The notes under the pieces were generated by a model, which saw nothing but the letters and a program-made list of their open reading frames with translations, was not told where the DNA came from and did no database searches. Below, piece after piece: positions 1 to 8,344 of a stretch of DNA of 16,017 nucleotides. Source of the stretch: Caldifarciminota bacterium. GTDB taxonomy: Bacteria > Hydrothermota > Tepidihabitantia > SM23-42. Made by a program: the position numbers and the translations under genes. The stretch spans positions 1 through 16,017 of the forward strand of contig DAOVAN010000020.1 in assembly GCA_030671005.1 (NCBI GenBank), in the 5' to 3' direction. The stretch's first letter is position 1. Every line of letters begins with the position of its first letter.

Positions 1-363
1 ATTAGTCAAATCTGTATCCAGCTCCAGAGTATCTTTCAAAAAAGAAACGAACTGCTGTTGCAGCATCTCGTGGGCGAGCTCCACACTGCGAGTCTCTTCG
101 TACTTCTTTCTAATCTCCTCTAATTCGGATTTCGGATACTGACAAGCACAGCGAGTCATAATCTCAATTCGCTGTTCTGTATCAATGACCCTATCCAACT
201 CTTCCATGGCTTTTTTCGACCACTGTATGACTGCACACCTGTCTGAGCTGTCCGAGAAAGCATCACTTCCGGCCATTATCTTATCTCTAATCACCTTGCC
301 GGCAACATCCTCTATGCTGCGAGAGAATTTTCCTAACCAGTATTTCTCAAAATCCTCACTCAT
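1..363 (-). CDS. Unidentified protein, N-terminal part (runs off left edge)
   Basis: An open frame runs from an ATG at 363 down to base 1 without a stop, giving 121 residues beginning MSEDFEKYWLGKF. A TAG stop codon lies immediately before the ATG in frame, so the start cannot lie further upstream. A GAAAGG-like SD lies about 15 nt upstream, which is a loose spacing. The visible part is soluble, charged and mostly helical-looking, with no signal peptide. It has a short cysteine cluster, RCACQYPKSEL, at residues 74-84. I do not recognise the family with confidence. The CAC-x-YP segment recalls uncharacterised cysteine-containing proteins of anaerobes, but the diagnostic C-terminal half is outside the window. 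It lies downstream of the tryptophanase on the same strand, with a hairpin between them, so co-transcription is uncertain. Confidence 0.75.
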   Translation of the reverse strand, partial: MSEDFEKYWLGKFSRSIEDVAGKVIRDKIMAGSDAFSDSSDRCAVIQWSKKAMEELDRVIDTEQRIEIMTRCACQYPKSELEEIRKKYEETRSVELAHEMLQQQFVSFLKDTLELDTDLTN

Positions 364-417
364 CTATCTGCCCGAGAACCTTTCTTCACAATCTCTTTTC
401 TATCTCTGTAGTCGCAA

Positions 418-438
418 ATCTCTGAATCTTTCAGAGAT
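418..438 (-). terminator. 9-bp perfect hairpin between tryptophanase and next gene
   Basis: ATCTCTGAA and TTCAGAGAT pair perfectly around a 3-nt loop, 34 nt after the tryptophanase stop codon. On the minus strand the stem is followed by TTTGCG, so the U tract is short. It may be a weak intrinsic terminator, an attenuator or an mRNA 3' stabiliser for the tryptophanase transcript. Confidence 0.4.
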
Positions 439-471
439 CCAGGCATCTCGCCTCCGAAACAGCTAGACACC

Positions 472-1962
472 CTATTTCTTGAACTCAAAGCGCGCCTTGA
501 AATGTCGTAAGGGTAAGTTGCGACCGTATGTTACTTCGACGCCAGGAATATCGTGCCGGTATTCGTGCAAGGCCCTCATCGCGGCAACGACCGACTGCAA
601 ATCCTGCTTCTCGTAGCGAAGTCGGGGTACGGCAAAACGCACGAAATTGACATCAGGCAGAACCTCTTGTCGTTTCCTTTCATCGTAGTACCCAAACGAA
701 AAATAGCCGAGTTCACAAGCCCGGTGGCCGTAAGCGGCGAGTAAAACAGCACATAAGGCGACACCACCAAAATCCTCCGGCTTCATTGACGTATCGCCGA
801 AGAACTGGTTCACATCAACGTAGACAGCATGGCCACCCACTGGTCTCAACACAGGGATCCCTTGACCATGCATCTCTTCTCCAAATTCACGAACCTGGTT
901 TATACGAAAAGTCAGATATTCTTCACGGGTAACCACGCTCAACCCGACCACGAGCGCCATGATATCGCGTCCGGAAAGTCCACCATACGTAGGATGACCC
1001 TCCTTTATTATCTGATGGCCAAGAATCACACCTGGCATATCAGGATACTTCTTCACAAACATACCATCGGCCCTCAGGAAGAGACCACCACCCATGTTTA
1101 CTAGACCGTCTTTTTTGTAACTTATCGTAAATCCATCGACGTAGGAAAACATCTCATGCACAATTGATTTTATGTTCTTATCCTTATACCCAGACTCGAA
1201 CTGCTTTATGAACCAGGCATTCTCGGCAAACCGACAGGCATCAAAGAATAACGGGATATCGTATCGATGAGTGATTTGTGCTACTTCTCTGATATTTGCC
1301 ATGGATACCGGCTGACCACCAGCCGTGTTATTGGTTATTGTCAAATAGGTCAAGGGTATCTTGTCACTCGACTTTTCCAACAACTCCTTCAGTTTCTGTA
1401 GATTCATGTTACCCTTGAAGTTCACATCAGATTCTGTATCGTGTAATTCAGCAGAAAACAAATTAACGGCCTGCATTTTGTTCGCCTCGATATTCGCACC
1501 CGTCGTATCAAAATGGCCGTTGCTCGGAATGATCAGCCTACTCCCGAGCTTACCCAGTTGTGTGAACAAGGCATCCTCAGCTGCCCGGCCCTGATGAAAG
1601 ATAAAGGCATTGGGCTCGCCCACACCAGGCTCACTGAAAAAAACATCGCCGAAGGTGTCGCATATCCGGTCTCTCAACATGAAGTATCCCCGGTTCGAAC
1701 CATAGGCCTCATCACCCAAATGCAGGGCAGCCCATTGTTCACTCGTCATTGTCGTAACTCCAGAATCCGATAACAAATCACATCCAGTAATCATTTCCGA
1801 TGGGAAAAAGAAAACATTCAAACCCACGCTGTCCAACATTCCGGCTCGTTCTTCGGGCGTGAAGACCTTCTTCAACTCAACCGAATGATTCAAATACGGC
1901 CTTGGCTTCTTGGCTAGCTCGCCTTCGGCCGGCAGGTGTTTCACTAACGATTTCAGTTTCAT
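472..1962 (-). CDS. tnaA: Tryptophanase (PLP-dependent L-tryptophan indole-lyase)
   Basis: This cytoplasmic enzyme would split L-tryptophan into indole, pyruvate and ammonia. The 496 residues match the tryptophanase/tyrosine phenol-lyase family along their length (E. coli TnaA is 471), with a slightly longer N-terminus. Visible landmarks are LLSDSGVTTM (63-72), the phosphate-binding region FHQGRAAED (122-130), TAGGQPVSMAN (213-223), DACRFAENAW (241-250) and SYKKDGLV (281-288), where K284 should carry PLP. Three positions that separate the two enzymes are of the tryptophanase type. D152 (FDTT) replaces the Thr of tyrosine phenol-lyase, L418 (CELG) replaces its phenol-binding Arg, and H487 (LRHF) replaces its Phe. 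The ATG at 1962 has no clear SD. The gene lies 109 bp after the Hdr-like gene, so it may end that operon or have its own promoter. I saw no Trp-containing tnaC leader peptide. Confidence 0.9.
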   Translation of the reverse strand: MKLKSLVKHLPAEGELAKKPRPYLNHSVELKKVFTPEERAGMLDSVGLNVFFFPSEMITGCDLLSDSGVTTMTSEQWAALHLGDEAYGSNRGYFMLRDRICDTFGDVFFSEPGVGEPNAFIFHQGRAAEDALFTQLGKLGSRLIIPSNGHFDTTGANIEANKMQAVNLFSAELHDTESDVNFKGNMNLQKLKELLEKSSDKIPLTYLTITNNTAGGQPVSMANIREVAQITHRYDIPLFFDACRFAENAWFIKQFESGYKDKNIKSIVHEMFSYVDGFTISYKKDGLVNMGGGLFLRADGMFVKKYPDMPGVILGHQIIKEGHPTYGGLSGRDIMALVVGLSVVTREEYLTFRINQVREFGEEMHGQGIPVLRPVGGHAVYVDVNQFFGDTSMKPEDFGGVALCAVLLAAYGHRACELGYFSFGYYDERKRQEVLPDVNFVRFAVPRLRYEKQDLQSVVAAMRALHEYRHDIPGVEVTYGRNLPLRHFKARFEFKK

Positions 1963-2071
1963 CTTTTAAATTTTTGGTTTTGCATCAATAACATGGCACG
2001 ATTGATTGTTTGAAGGAAATGCTACAAACCTGCGTTCAACCTAACACTACTTCCTGGCTGAATGTTCAATG

Positions 2072-3265
2072 CTATTCACCGAGTGCCTCACACAGAATTT
2101 CGGTGACGTCCATCACCGGGATATCCAGGTTCATTGATTTCACGGTCTCTTCAAACATCTGCAAGCAGTAAGGACAAGCAACCACAATGACCTCGGCACC
2201 AGTATCAACCAACTGTTTGATACGTATGTCGGCCATGCGCTCACCCACTGGCCAGTCGATCCAGAGACCGCCGCTACCGGCACCACAGCACACACTCAGG
2301 TTGCGTGAAAACTCCTCAACTTCCAGCAATTCCAAACCCGGGATACTCTTGAGAATATTACGTGGTTCCTCGTATATACCGCTTTGACGGCCAAGTGTAC
2401 ACGGGTCGTGATAGACAACCTTTTTCTTGAACTCCTTGTCTGGTCGTATCCTTCCCGCATCAATCAGCTGCCATAAGTATTGTGTAGTATGTAATGACTC
2501 GAAACGTGCACCCAAATCAGGATACTCATTCTTGAATGTCACATAGCAGTGAGGAGAACTCACTAAAACCTGCCTAACCCCAGCTTCCTCGAAGACCTTA
2601 ATGTTTGACCGCGCGGTTTCTGTAAACACGTTTTCAGCACCAGCCCTTCGTATCGCCTCGCCGCAACAACTCTCTTTATCCCCCAGAATACCGAATGAGA
2701 TCCCGCTCTTCTGTAGTATGAGTGCTGTCGACTTCGCCACTTTCTGTATGCGGGCATCATATGCCGGTACGCAACATGGGAAATAGAGCAATTCCATATC
2801 CGAAGAATACGCGTTGACGTTCAGATCCTTGGCCCAATCACCACGGTTTTCGCGTGGCTCGCCCAGCGGATTACCGACATTACGAATCTTCTGTACCACT
2901 GACTTGAGTGTCTCAGGGTATGAACCGAAATCGACCAATATCCTGCGCGCCGATCTGAGGATATCAGGTATCTTAACCCCCAAGGGACACTGTTCAACAC
3001 ATGCCTCACATCCCACACACCGGTAAATCTTGTCGACTTCCTTTGCCAGTTCTTCTTTTTCTTCACTGCTAGCGATCAAGCCAAGTACTGTTTCCAGAGG
3101 AAATCTGAAGACGAGGAATTCATATGTTCCGACCTGAAACCAAGGGCACACGCTGGCGCACTTGCCACATTGATAGCACTTGTACGCATCAACTGCCCCC
3201 ATCTCTAAAAGGGCCTCCCTGATCTCGGGGTTTATTTGGACTACCACATTCTTCTTACTCGCCAA
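2072..3265 (-). CDS. HdrC/HdrB-like iron-sulfur oxidoreductase: 4Fe-4S ferredoxin plus two CCG domains
   Basis: This 397-residue soluble protein has two parts. The N-terminal ferredoxin-like part carries two 4Fe-4S motifs (C30, C33, C36, C40 and C83, C86, C89, C93), as in HdrC and GlpC. The C-terminal part has two cysteine-rich CCG regions: the first has CC at 164-165, CCG at 200-202 and a lone C240; the second is complete, with C289, CCG at 326-328 and C364-x-x-C367. In methanogen heterodisulfide reductase HdrB/HdrD the CCG domains bind noncubane 4Fe-4S clusters. Relatives act in lactate or glycerol-3-phosphate oxidation and as ETF-linked oxidoreductases. No membrane segment is seen, unlike the membrane-bound ETF:menaquinone oxidoreductases. 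The TTG start is set by GGAGGT five nt upstream and overlaps the end of the HdrA-like gene by 11 bp, so translation is probably coupled. The real electron acceptor or disulfide substrate cannot be read from sequence. Confidence 0.9.
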   Translation of the reverse strand: MASKKNVVVQINPEIREALLEMGAVDAYKCYQCGKCASVCPWFQVGTYEFLVFRFPLETVLGLIASSEEKEELAKEVDKIYRCVGCEACVEQCPLGVKIPDILRSARRILVDFGSYPETLKSVVQKIRNVGNPLGEPRENRGDWAKDLNVNAYSSDMELLYFPCCVPAYDARIQKVAKSTALILQKSGISFGILGDKESCCGEAIRRAGAENVFTETARSNIKVFEEAGVRQVLVSSPHCYVTFKNEYPDLGARFESLHTTQYLWQLIDAGRIRPDKEFKKKVVYHDPCTLGRQSGIYEEPRNILKSIPGLELLEVEEFSRNLSVCCGAGSGGLWIDWPVGERMADIRIKQLVDTGAEVIVVACPYCLQMFEETVKSMNLDIPVMDVTEILCEALGE

Positions 3266-6200
3266 GGATTACCTCCACCATTTTTGCCATTTGTTTCTCA
3301 ACCAGATTCTTCTGTTGCGAGGCTCCGCTCGGACAGGCTGCTACGCAAGAACCGCATCCCATGCACAATGCTTCATTTATTCGCACAATATTCTTTTCCT
3401 CATCGAATTCCCGCGCCTCATAAGGACAAGTGACAACGCACAATTTGCAACCACTGCACATTTCCTCATCGATCGCCACGACCATCGGCTCAGCCGTCAA
3501 TTCTTTCTTCGAGAACATCTCCAGCGCCTTGGAGGCAGCTGCCGACGCTTGAGCAACAGTCTCTGGAATGTCCTTTGGCGCCTGAGCACAACCAGCCAAA
3601 AAGAATCCGGGGACCAGCGATTCGACCGGACGCAGCTTGGGATGTGCTTCGTTGAAGAAGCCATGGATATTGGTCTGTATTCTCAATTTCTTGGCGAGTT
3701 CGAACGTCTCGACAGATGGCACAACCGCCATTGATAGCACAACCATATCACACTTGACCTTGAGTGGTCGACCGGTCAGCGTGTCAGTAGTCCACACCAC
3801 CAAACCATCACCTTCTTTCAAGACGCGCGATGGCTTACCACGAATGTAAACCACGTTCTCATCTTCCTTTGCTCGCATGAAGAACTCTTCGTAGTCTTTA
3901 CCCGCAGTCCTGATATCGATCGAGAAAATGATTGCTTCACCGTCGGGTACCCTTTCCTTATAGAGCAAGGCATGTTTTGTATTGTACATACAGCATATCT
4001 TTGAACAGTATGGTAGATGATGTTCCGGGTCGCGCGAACCAACACAACAGATGAAGGCAATTCTTTTCGGTACCTTCTTATCGGATGGCCTTCGTATCTC
4101 ACCTTGCGTTGGTCCGGATGCCGAAAGCAAGCGCTCAAACTGAAGCCCGTCGATCACGTCCTCATACTTACCGGCACCATACTCTCGGATTTTATCTATG
4201 GGATACAGTTCATACCCCGTGGCGACGACTATCGCACCGACCTCTTCCTCCACCACTTCGTCCTGCTTCTCGAACTTTATTGCATCCTGGCCGCAGGCCT
4301 TCTCACACTCCCGGCACTCAATACAACCACCACAAGAAAAACACCTCAAGGCTTCAGCCTTCACCTGTTCCTCGCTGAGCCCGCGGTTCACTTCTTCAAA
4401 ATTGCCAGCTCGTTCTTCCGCCGAAAGGGTACGTGCCTGCTGCCGCGTGTTATCCTTAATGATACGCGGCAGAATTATCCTTTCGACCGCCTGGGGTTTT
4501 GTCCGGTTCTCGTTCATATCAGAACCACGTATGAAGCGATCGATAGAAACCGCGGCTTCCTTACCATCCGCGATTGCCCAGATCACGGTGTCTGGTCCGC
4601 GCACTGCATCACCACCCGCAAAAATTCCGGGCACCGAGGTTTGCTTTGTCACATCATCGACGACAAAACTGCCCCATTTGCTGGTCTTGAGCTTTGTATC
4701 TTTTGGCAGGTATGAAGTATCAGGAGACTGCCCGATGGTTACTACTACTGTATCGACCGGTATTGTGAATTCGGATCCTGGAATCGGTTCAGGTCGCCGA
4801 CGTCCTGAATCATCAGGCAATCCCAGCTTCATTTTGATGCACCGCATTTCCTTCAACGCACCATTTCCGCAAATGAACGCGGTGGGCGTTGCCAGGAATC
4901 TAATCTTAATCTTTTCCTTTATTGCCTCTTCGATCTCATCTTTATCCGCGGGCATCTCTTTAAGCGAACGCCGGTAGACTATAGTCACCTCTTCGGCACC
5001 CGACCGTAATGCGGTACGCGCCGCATCGATCGCCGAGTTACCACCGCCAATCACGGACACTCTCGCACCGATCTCCAGCTTTTCACCAAGATTCACCCGG
5101 CGCAGGAAGTCGATACCATAAAATACACCCTTCAGGTCTTCACCATCAACCGATAGCTTGCGCTCGATATGAGCTCCACTGCTTATATACACCGCGTCAA
5201 AACCCTCCTTGAGCAGGCCTTCAGGATCATCTATCTTGCGGTCCGTCTCTATGTCCACGCCCCACGACTTTATGTAGTCGATATCTTGCTTGAGCCTCTC
5301 TCTGGGCAGCCTGAACTCAGGAATCCCGGCAACCAACATCCCGCCGATGACCGGCAATGACTCAAAAACAGTTGGCTTGTATCCCTGTTTGGCGAGAACG
5401 TATGCACAACTGAGACCTGACGGGCCCGAACCAATGATGGCAATCTTGTTCTTCTTTGACTCGGGCAACTCATGCTCGGGCAACTGTTCTTCGTGATCAG
5501 CAATGAAGCGCTTTATTGTACGAATGGAAACGGCATCTCCGAATTCGCCTCTCTTACACTCACTCTCACATAGATGGGTGCAAACACGGCCACAAACTGA
5601 AGCAAATGGGTTTTCTTCTCTTTCCAGGGCAAGCGCTTCCTTGAACTTACCCTGGGAAGCAAGCGCAACGTAGCCTTGCACATTAACACCCGCGGGACAA
5701 GCCACGCGGCATGGCGGCGTTCCTCTTTTGTCGATCGTATAGACATTGGGGACTGCCTGAGGAAACGGACGATAAATCGCTTTCCGCTGCGACATATGCG
5801 CGTCGAATTCATTCTCCATTAAAACCGGGCATGCCGGCTCACAATCTGCACAGCCATTGCATTTTACGTTGTCAACATATGACGCCTTTCTCCGTATCTT
5901 AACCCGGAAGTTGCCGACCGAACCCGACACCTCCTCTAGTTCAGCATACGTGTAGAGCTTCACCTTCTCCTGATGACCAATATCGACCATCTTAGGCGTA
6001 AGTATGCACTGTGAGCAATCCAAGGTCGGAAAAGTCTCGGAGAGTTGCGCCATGTGTCCGCCTACTGAGGGAGTGCGCTCGACCAGCACTACTTCATATC
6101 CGGAATTAGCAATGTCCAACGCAGCCTGTATCCCGGCAATGCCTCCACCGAGCACTAATGCCCGCGGATTAACCGGGATCTTGGCCGGCACCAGGGCATC

Positions 6201-6587
6201 ATTGTACTTTGCTTTCTCGACCGTGGCCTTGATGATCTCGATCGCCTTCTCAGTAGCATCGTCAGTATCCGTGTGGATCCAGCTACATTGTTCTCGGATG
6301 TTCGCCATTTCCAGCAAATAGGGATTCAGCCCTGCCTCCTGCACGGCACGTCGGAACGTAACCTCATGGAGTAACGGGCTACACGATGCCACCACAATAC
6401 TGTCGAGGTTGTTCTCTTTCAGCTTTTCCCTTATCATTATCTGACCGGGATCAGAACACATATACTTATAATCTTCGCAATGCGCAACTCCTGGATGCTT
6501 GCTTATCTCTCTCAGCACCTTTTCAATGTCTACGGTGGCACTGATGTTCCGGCCACAATGACAGACAAAAACGCCTACTCTCTTCAT
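3255..6587 (-). CDS. HdrA-like flavoprotein with a nested GltD/NfnB-like NAD(P)H oxidoreductase module
   Basis: This 1110-residue multi-cofactor electron-transfer protein is built in layers. Residues 1-255 are HdrA-like: C9/C11 motif, FAD Rossmann GGGIAGIQAALD at 147-158, C191/C194, and ferredoxin cysteines C243, C246, C249, C253. Residues about 285-740 are a GltD-like insert. It has the N-terminal cluster cysteines C293, C297, C332, C336, C340, C344; a FAD fold IIGSGPSGLSCAY at 384-396; a second nucleotide fold VIGGGNSAIDAAR at 512-524; and GGDAVRGPDT at 658-667. Cysteines 749-765 follow. The HdrA fold then resumes (IVVATGY 786-792, CC at 847-848, C861, CC at 865-866). It ends with two 4Fe-4S motifs (C1044-C1054 and C1075-C1085). 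HdrA carries the bifurcating FAD in methanogens; GltD and NfnB bind NADPH. The gene starts 2 nt after etfA, which suggests partnership with ETF. Electron bifurcation is inference. Confidence 0.9.
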   Translation of the reverse strand: MKRVGVFVCHCGRNISATVDIEKVLREISKHPGVAHCEDYKYMCSDPGQIMIREKLKENNLDSIVVASCSPLLHEVTFRRAVQEAGLNPYLLEMANIREQCSWIHTDTDDATEKAIEIIKATVEKAKYNDALVPAKIPVNPRALVLGGGIAGIQAALDIANSGYEVVLVERTPSVGGHMAQLSETFPTLDCSQCILTPKMVDIGHQEKVKLYTYAELEEVSGSVGNFRVKIRRKASYVDNVKCNGCADCEPACPVLMENEFDAHMSQRKAIYRPFPQAVPNVYTIDKRGTPPCRVACPAGVNVQGYVALASQGKFKEALALEREENPFASVCGRVCTHLCESECKRGEFGDAVSIRTIKRFIADHEEQLPEHELPESKKNKIAIIGSGPSGLSCAYVLAKQGYKPTVFESLPVIGGMLVAGIPEFRLPRERLKQDIDYIKSWGVDIETDRKIDDPEGLLKEGFDAVYISSGAHIERKLSVDGEDLKGVFYGIDFLRRVNLGEKLEIGARVSVIGGGNSAIDAARTALRSGAEEVTIVYRRSLKEMPADKDEIEEAIKEKIKIRFLATPTAFICGNGALKEMRCIKMKLGLPDDSGRRRPEPIPGSEFTIPVDTVVVTIGQSPDTSYLPKDTKLKTSKWGSFVVDDVTKQTSVPGIFAGGDAVRGPDTVIWAIADGKEAAVSIDRFIRGSDMNENRTKPQAVERIILPRIIKDNTRQQARTLSAEERAGNFEEVNRGLSEEQVKAEALRCFSCGGCIECRECEKACGQDAIKFEKQDEVVEEEVGAIVVATGYELYPIDKIREYGAGKYEDVIDGLQFERLLSASGPTQGEIRRPSDKKVPKRIAFICCVGSRDPEHHLPYCSKICCMYNTKHALLYKERVPDGEAIIFSIDIRTAGKDYEEFFMRAKEDENVVYIRGKPSRVLKEGDGLVVWTTDTLTGRPLKVKCDMVVLSMAVVPSVETFELAKKLRIQTNIHGFFNEAHPKLRPVESLVPGFFLAGCAQAPKDIPETVAQASAAASKALEMFSKKELTAEPMVVAIDEEMCSGCKLCVVTCPYEAREFDEEKNIVRINEALCMGCGSCVAACPSGASQQKNLVEKQMAKMVEVILGE
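3271..3276 (-). promoter_or_regulatory. SD that sets the TTG start of the HdrC/HdrB-like gene
   Basis: GGAGGT lies 5 nt before the TTG at 3265 and within the last codons of the upstream gene. This placement supports both the TTG start and translational coupling to the HdrA-like gene. Confidence 0.7.
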
Positions 6588-6589
6588 GG

Positions 6590-7564
6590 CTATTGTTTCA
6601 TCTCCATAATCTTGTTTTTGAGCGCCGGTACCACCTTGAAGAGATCTTCGACAATACCGTAGTCAGCTTCATTGAATATCGGTGCATTGGGATCTTTATT
6701 GATCGCGATTATGGTGTCAGCATTCTTCATGCCGGCAATATGCTGGAATGCACCTGATATGCCGACCGCAATATAGAGCTTGGGTTTCACGGTTTTTCCT
6801 GAAGACCCTACCTGCCGGTCCTTGGGCAGCCAGTTAGCATCAACGATTGGACGCGAACAGGCAACAACACCACCAATGGCTTTGGCAAAATCCTCGATCA
6901 TTGACATATTTGCCTGCTCTTTAATCCCGCGCCCGACACCGACCAAAACATCAGCCTTTGTGATATCAACATCACCCACTGCCGCTTCAATATACTCAAC
7001 GAATTTCTTGTAATCGGGCTGGCTGGTAATGGACGCTTCGATTTTTTGTATATCGGCGGTAAGATTACCTTCTTCGGCAGCACATGTTCCGCTTCTCAAG
7101 GTGAGCATATATGACGGGCCCTCGCTCAGATATACGTGGGCATCCATCTTCCCATCGTATAACTGGCGGGTCACCCTCACCTTCTTGTCGGCGATTTCCA
7201 CACCGATGCAATCAGTAGTAAATGGAACCCCCAACTGTGTGGCAAGGGCTGGACACAGGTCAATGCCGAAGGCGGTATTGCCAATCAATGTCAAGAAAGG
7301 GTTTTCTTTCTGTATGATATCGGCAAGAGCGTGTTGATACGTTTCCGCATTGAAATCTTTGAATACCTCGTGGTCGGCTACAACGACGCGGTGTGCGTGC
7401 TTCTTGACACTCTCGGTAAAGTCACCAGTATTATGGCCTAGAATGACACCAGTCAACTTGCCATCCATCTTCTCGGCCAGTTTTCTCCCATATGTCAGCA
7501 ACTCGTATGTTATGTCTCTGATCGTACCCTGACGATGTTCAACCAATGCTAGAATATTAGCCAT
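6590..7564 (-). CDS. etfA: Electron transfer flavoprotein alpha subunit
   Basis: This 324-residue protein is the large subunit of the ETF heterodimer, which shuttles electrons to or from acyl-CoA dehydrogenases. The N-terminal alpha/beta domain covers about residues 1-190. The C-terminal FAD-binding domain (about 200-320) has GVGRGIKEQ (209-217), SRPIVDANW (237-245), VGSSGK (252-257), and YIAVGISGAFQHIAGM (264-279). It also has AINKDPNAPIF (287-297). The usual QVGQTGK is here QVGSSGK. An excellent SD (AAGGAGG) lies 4 nt upstream of the ATG. It follows etfB by 9 bp and precedes the HdrA-like gene by 2 bp, so the three are surely co-transcribed. Whether this ETF is of the bifurcating class cannot be settled by eye. 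Confidence 0.96.
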   Translation of the reverse strand: MANILALVEHRQGTIRDITYELLTYGRKLAEKMDGKLTGVILGHNTGDFTESVKKHAHRVVVADHEVFKDFNAETYQHALADIIQKENPFLTLIGNTAFGIDLCPALATQLGVPFTTDCIGVEIADKKVRVTRQLYDGKMDAHVYLSEGPSYMLTLRSGTCAAEEGNLTADIQKIEASITSQPDYKKFVEYIEAAVGDVDITKADVLVGVGRGIKEQANMSMIEDFAKAIGGVVACSRPIVDANWLPKDRQVGSSGKTVKPKLYIAVGISGAFQHIAGMKNADTIIAINKDPNAPIFNEADYGIVEDLFKVVPALKNKIMEMKQ

Positions 7565-7573
7565 GCTTCCTCC

Positions 7574-8344
7574 TTAGATCAATCCCTTTTCCTTGATGAT
7601 TTCAGCCGTTCTTTTGGATACTTCATCAGGGGTACCAGTTAGAATCTCTGCTCTTTCGCCAACAGGGGGTATGAATAGCTCCTCGAGCGTGCTATTGAGC
7701 TTTGCTTCAGATGAAATTTCCTCTTTGCCGATTACCTTTATTTCCTTTCCTGCTGCCCTTCTTATTGCAATGAGAGAGGCATAGCGCGGCTCATTGATAC
7801 CGGTCTGCACAGCAAAGACTGCCGGCAACGACATCTCGAGGTGTTCGATCAAGCCACCCTCAAGCTCCCTATGGACATGAGCCTTCTGGTCCGCGACTTC
7901 TATCTTGCTCACTAACGTAGCATGGGGAATGCCGAGCATCTCAGCCAGGGTTGGTCCGACCTGATAATAACTATCATCGGTGGACATGCACCCAGTCAAT
8001 ATGGCATCGAATTTGATGTCCTTTATTGCCTCTCTAATTAGCGCGGCGGTCTTAAAGCCATCCAACTCGCCAAAGTCCTCAAGCTTGATTCTAATTGCAC
8101 TATCGGCACCCTTTGCCAGAGCAATGCGAAGTGTGTCCTCAGCTTCAGCCGAACCCAAGGATACCGCGGTTATATTACCGCCCGACTTTTCTTTGAGCAA
8201 AATTGCTTCCTCGAGTGCATAGGAATCTGCTTCGTTCATATCAAACGTCAAACGGTCTTTAACGATATCCTTGCCCGAGCCATCAATCTTCACCTCAGCC
8301 TCTGCGGTCTGAGGAACTCTCTTTATGCAGACGATCAGGTCCAA
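7574..8344 (-). CDS. etfB: Electron transfer flavoprotein beta subunit
   Basis: This 256-residue small ETF subunit opens with the usual DLIVCIKRVPQT. It has the family segment MNEADSYALEEAILLKE (36-52) and a nucleotide-loop region at 122-131 (TDDSYYQVGP), where most ETFs read D-x-D-T-G-Q-x-G-P. The subunit binds AMP in ordinary ETFs and a second, bifurcating FAD in the bifurcating class. The TTG start is fixed by AAGGAGGT, 4 nt upstream. The 243-bp spacer ahead of the gene is one copy of a repeat module shared with the spacer before the neighbouring acyl-CoA dehydrogenase gene. It may be expressed both from the upstream ACAD promoter and from a start in the spacer; I see no clear promoter there. 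Confidence 0.95.
   Translation of the reverse strand: MDLIVCIKRVPQTAEAEVKIDGSGKDIVKDRLTFDMNEADSYALEEAILLKEKSGGNITAVSLGSAEAEDTLRIALAKGADSAIRIKLEDFGELDGFKTAALIREAIKDIKFDAILTGCMSTDDSYYQVGPTLAEMLGIPHATLVSKIEVADQKAHVHRELEGGLIEHLEMSLPAVFAVQTGINEPRYASLIAIRRAAGKEIKVIGKEEISSEAKLNSTLEELFIPPVGERAEILTGTPDEVSKRTAEIIKEKGLI

Noticed and set aside
104..130. TTCGGATTTCGGAT-like words near the left edge resembling the intergenic repeat
   Set aside because: They lie inside the partial coding frame, encode a sensible protein stretch and extend for only about 15 bases, so this is probably coincidence.
472..1962. Reading the PLP enzyme as tyrosine phenol-lyase
   Set aside because: The three discriminating positions (D152, L418, H487) are of the tryptophanase type.
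4198..4977. Long plus-strand open frame (259 codons)
   Set aside because: It lies wholly inside the HdrA-GltD gene on the other strand, has Ser-rich antisense-type composition, no SD and no family resemblance.
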